Of a stretch of 7,269 nucleotides of DNA, positions 5,191 through 7,269 are shown one piece after another. Source of the DNA: Treponema sp. (GTDB taxonomy: Bacteria; Spirochaetota; Spirochaetia; Treponematales; Breznakiellaceae). Position 1 is the first letter of the stretch. Every line of letters begins with the position of its first letter. Location of the stretch: positions 1 to 7,269 of the forward strand of contig JAITEW010000192.1 of assembly GCA_031281855.1 (NCBI GenBank), in the 5' to 3' direction. The translations under genes were made by a program, and so were the position numbers. The notes beneath the pieces were generated by a model. The model had not been told where the DNA came from and ran no database searches. It saw only the letters and a program-made list of their open reading frames with translations.

Positions 5191-7065
5191 TTACTTTAAA
5201 AAAATATGGGACGTTTCCACGCCGTTCCGGTTGTCAAAATAAACATTGGAGTGGTCCCAGCGATTCCGCAGAGCCCAGAACCCCCTTGGGCGCACCAGGT
5301 AGATAAGGGGGCACTGTTCAAGGATGATGCTCTGGTATTCGTCCCAGATGGGCTTCGCCTCTTTATCGTCCACCGTGTAGGCGCCTTTGTGGTAGAGTTC
5401 GTCGATCCGGGCCTCCCAGCTTGTAGCGGGGCTTTCCTGCTCAGGGTACCACATGTGGAGGTTCCCGTCTGAAGTCCACACGTTGCTTCCCTGGGTTGGA
5501 AAGGTATTGGAACCCGAAAGGCCCATGATGGTCGATTCCCAGTCAAAAGTGCTAAAGAGTTTTGCCACTATGGACTGGAAGTCGATGATCTGGATGTTCA
5601 GCTTTATGCCCAGCCTGGACAGCTCGTCCGTGAGGATATTGGCGATGTCTACAATCACCGAGCTTTCGGAACGAATGGTAAGGGTGAACTCCACCGCCAG
5701 CCCCCGGGAATCCCGCATAACCCCGGCGCCGTCTTTTTTGATGCCTATAGACCCCAGAAGCGCTTCGGCCCTTTGGGGGTCGTACAGGTACTGAAGAGCG
5801 ATGTTTTCATCGTAATACCGGTTCGTATCGGGAAAAAAACTCAGCTTAGGCGACGCCAGGCCCCGGTAGACCTGGTTGATGATCCGGTCCCTGTTGAGGA
5901 GGCAGCTCATGGCCTGGCGGAATTCCTTTTTGGTGAACCACTCGTAATGGGGCGCATCGCTGTTGACCGGGTTTTGGTTAAAGACCCAGAAACTGGCTGT
6001 CTGGGATCCGTCGTTGTTGTAGACCGTATAATCCGTATCGCGCCGCCTGACGTTGAAGAGGCCCAGAACCCCTCCCTGCTTCATGCCTTCCTGGTTGTTC
6101 ACCATTTCTTCCATATCCTCCGGCCTGAGCGCCCAGTTCTCGGTCTGCCCTTCCTTGAAAAGCAGGAGCTGGGTGTTTTCGTCCGGAATGATGCGGATGA
6201 TTTCTTCCTCATAGTAAGGAATGGAAACACCGTTGGAATCCTTCTCCCAGTAATTGGGGTTCCGTTTGTAAACCAGGCGCTGGCCCGGGATGTATTCGGT
6301 AAGATACCATTTGCCCATAGAAGGGATGGCTTTGGGATCCGTTTCTACGTTGAAAAGGGCCCGCACCGCTTCGGCGCCGCCCGACTTTTTCGCTTCCTCG
6401 TAGCCTGTCCTGGGGTTTATCTCCATGTTGATTGTCAGAAGGGGGTCCGCCACGATCCTGGGGAAATGAAACACAAAGCGGCGGTCGTCGATCTTTTCAA
6501 TATCAATATGCCCCTCGCTGCCGTCGGGCATTTCCAGGAACTGCTGATAGTAGCCGGAACTGCCGCATTCCGGGTCCCCGCGGATCTCGTTGTACCAAAA
6601 GATGACATCATCGCTGGTGACTTTTACTTTTCTGTCGGACTCGTACCAGGTCCACCAGAGATCGTCCCTCAGGGTACAGATCACGTCCAGTTTGTCCGCT
6701 TCCTCGTAGAGGACAATCTCGGCGGAAACATCGTGGTCCTTCCATTCACGTTTCACCATATCATAGTCCAGGAGGTAGCCCAGCATGGGATCTGTTATCT
6801 CTCTAGTGGCGGAATCCTGTTCGGCAATGAGGAGGTTGAAACTTTTAGGGTCCTCGGTGATGACGCTGCGCCAAGTACCTCCCAGTCTGCCTGAGACAAA
6901 TTCCTCGCTTTTGTAGGGCTTGGAAACCGTCTTGGCCACCAAGGCATCGATCCCGCCTCCTGCTGCAAGGGCCTCGGCTTCTTCCGGAGAGACCTCGTCG
7001 CTTTTGGAGCATGATAAGAGGGCTGCCGCCAGGGCAGCCCCCAGAAAAATAACCTCTTTTTTCAT
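5191..7065 (-). CDS. Peptide ABC transporter substrate-binding lipoprotein (SBP family 5, OppA-like)
   Basis: The 624-residue extracytoplasmic protein captures the substrate, most likely peptides, and delivers it to the permease. Residues 1-19 are a lipoprotein signal: MKKE, a hydrophobic run, and the lipobox LLSC with C19 as the lipidated residue, followed by a polar SKSDEVSPEEAEA tether. The mature part has the family 5 layout: GGTWRSVITEDPKSFNLL (about 62-79), VTSDDVIFWYNEI, then PSMGKWYLTEYIPGQRLVYK and RNPNYWEKD, and later KEFRQAMSCLLNRDRIINQV and FFPDTNRYYDE. The length is normal to slightly long. It is the first gene of the operon. The real substrate (oligopeptide, dipeptide, other) cannot be told from sequence alone, and family 5 also includes binders of nickel, sugars and opines. 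The start is well supported by the signal peptide, although no clear Shine-Dalgarno sequence precedes it. Confidence 0.92.
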   Translation of the reverse strand: MKKEVIFLGAALAAALLSCSKSDEVSPEEAEALAAGGGIDALVAKTVSKPYKSEEFVSGRLGGTWRSVITEDPKSFNLLIAEQDSATREITDPMLGYLLDYDMVKREWKDHDVSAEIVLYEEADKLDVICTLRDDLWWTWYESDRKVKVTSDDVIFWYNEIRGDPECGSSGYYQQFLEMPDGSEGHIDIEKIDDRRFVFHFPRIVADPLLTINMEINPRTGYEEAKKSGGAEAVRALFNVETDPKAIPSMGKWYLTEYIPGQRLVYKRNPNYWEKDSNGVSIPYYEEEIIRIIPDENTQLLLFKEGQTENWALRPEDMEEMVNNQEGMKQGGVLGLFNVRRRDTDYTVYNNDGSQTASFWVFNQNPVNSDAPHYEWFTKKEFRQAMSCLLNRDRIINQVYRGLASPKLSFFPDTNRYYDENIALQYLYDPQRAEALLGSIGIKKDGAGVMRDSRGLAVEFTLTIRSESSVIVDIANILTDELSRLGIKLNIQIIDFQSIVAKLFSTFDWESTIMGLSGSNTFPTQGSNVWTSDGNLHMWYPEQESPATSWEARIDELYHKGAYTVDDKEAKPIWDEYQSIILEQCPLIYLVRPRGFWALRNRWDHSNVYFDNRNGVETSHIFLK

Positions 7066-7074
7066 AACACTTCT

Positions 7075-7103
7075 ATAATATAAGGTGTAAAAAAGGGTGT
7101 CAA
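7075..7103 (-). promoter_or_regulatory. Sigma-70-type promoter of the peptide-transport operon
   Basis: On the minus strand, TTGACA (7103-7098) is a perfect -35 box. It is followed by a 17-base spacer and TATTAT (7080-7075), five of six matches to the -10 consensus. An alternative -10, TATATT, gives a 15-base spacer. The -10 ends only 9 bases before the ATG of the binding-protein gene, so the predicted start of transcription lies about 2-4 bases before the start codon. Confidence 0.72.
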
Positions 7104-7113
7104 TTGAGCCTGG

Positions 7114-7145
7114 CCAAAAACCGGTTGTTTTGGAACAGCTTCCAA
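7114..7145. promoter_or_regulatory. Two overlapping short inverted repeats upstream of the operon promoter
   Basis: CCAAAA (7114-7119) pairs with TTTTGG (7128-7133) around an ACCGGT core, and TTGGAA (7130-7135) pairs with TTCCAA (7140-7145) around CAGC. They lie 10-42 bases upstream of the -35 box, between the promoter and repeat copy B. The position would suit a regulator binding site, but arms of 6 bases are short and chance is a real alternative. Confidence 0.3.
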
Positions 7146-7153
7146 GTACTATA

Positions 7154-7269
7154 GAGTTGTTCAGAAACCTTCAGTTTCTGAACAAATTCCGCTAAAAAAG
7201 CGGTTTTGTAAGGCTTTAGCCTGAAAAACCGCAAGACTTGTTCGATAACCAACCGGGTTATTGAACAAG
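7154..7269 (+). repeat. Three-hairpin interspersed repeat, copy B
   Basis: This is the second copy of the element at 827-941, in the same orientation, and it lies outside any gene visible here. Hairpin 1 (7157-7168 with 7174-7185) is identical to that of copy A. Hairpin 2 (7200-7232) has an outer stem GCGGTTTT/AAAACCGC and an apex GGC-TTTA-GCC, different in sequence from copy A but again paired. Hairpin 3 has arms CTTGTTCGATAACC (7237-7250) and GGTTATTGAACAAG (7256-7269), paired along all 14 positions with one G-T pair. The window stops at the base where copy A also ends, so the outer limit agrees with the hairpin boundary. Together the copies bracket the whole transporter operon. Confidence 0.9.
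7194..7232 (-). terminator. Probable intrinsic terminator (hairpin 2 of copy B)
   Basis: On the minus strand the stem-loop 7232-7200 (GCGGTTTT...AAAACCGC with an internal GGCTAAAGCC apex) is followed at once by six T residues (complement of 7194-7199). This is a good intrinsic terminator shape for transcripts entering from beyond the right edge, and would insulate the operon promoter at 7075-7103. No T run follows in the plus direction. Confidence 0.6.

Noticed and set aside
5773..6894. Long plus-strand open frame of 373 codons
   Set aside because: It lies wholly opposite the well-supported substrate-binding protein gene, has no recognisable domain, and is a by-product of GC-rich codon use on the other strand.
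827..7269. Composite transposon carrying the transporter operon
   Set aside because: The bracketing repeats are about 115 bases and encode no transposase, and no transposase or integrase lies between them. The arrangement only resembles one.

Overview
The window looks like a bacterial chromosome segment from an organism with a lipoprotein-bearing envelope. It mixes a GC-rich peptide-transport operon with an AT-rich toxin-antitoxin module. The Uma2-type tail, the DUF6364/PIN pair, the multi-gene oligopeptide transporter and the structured repeats would suit a Treponema-like spirochaete, perhaps of the termite-gut group. That placement is an impression from gene content, not a demonstrated assignment.

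Layout. Bases 1-119 hold the last 38 codons of a plus-strand gene whose tail resembles Uma2-family (DUF820) nucleases. Bases 161-915 hold an AT-rich type II toxin-antitoxin pair on the plus strand: a DUF6364-like antitoxin and a PIN-domain VapC-like toxin, overlapping by 4 bp. Bases 827-941 are a structured repeat with three hairpins, which forms the last 28 or so codons of the toxin gene including its stop. Bases 947-7065 are a minus-strand operon, transcribed from right to left: solute-binding lipoprotein, OppB-type permease, a single protein fusing an OppC-type permease to an OppD-type ATPase, and an OppF-type ATPase. Bases 7066-7153 hold its promoter and two short inverted repeats. Bases 7154-7269 are a second copy of the structured repeat, in the same orientation.

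How it works together. The four operon genes supply every part of an Opp/Dpp importer: a binding protein, two permease domains and two ATPase domains, with the third and fourth parts joined in one polypeptide. Gene spacing is very tight (3 bp gap, 4 bp overlap, 9 bp gap), so one transcript from the TTGACA/TATTAT promoter at 7075-7103 is likely. On the minus strand the middle hairpin of each repeat copy is followed by a T run, so the left copy is well placed to terminate the operon and the right copy to block transcripts arriving from beyond the window.

The most unusual feature is the repeat pair. The outer parts are almost identical in sequence, but the central stems differ in sequence and keep their base pairing. 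One copy has been captured as the C-terminal tail of the PIN toxin, and a two-base change in a hairpin arm creates the toxin's stop codon. I see no transposase, CRISPR array, tRNA or rRNA.
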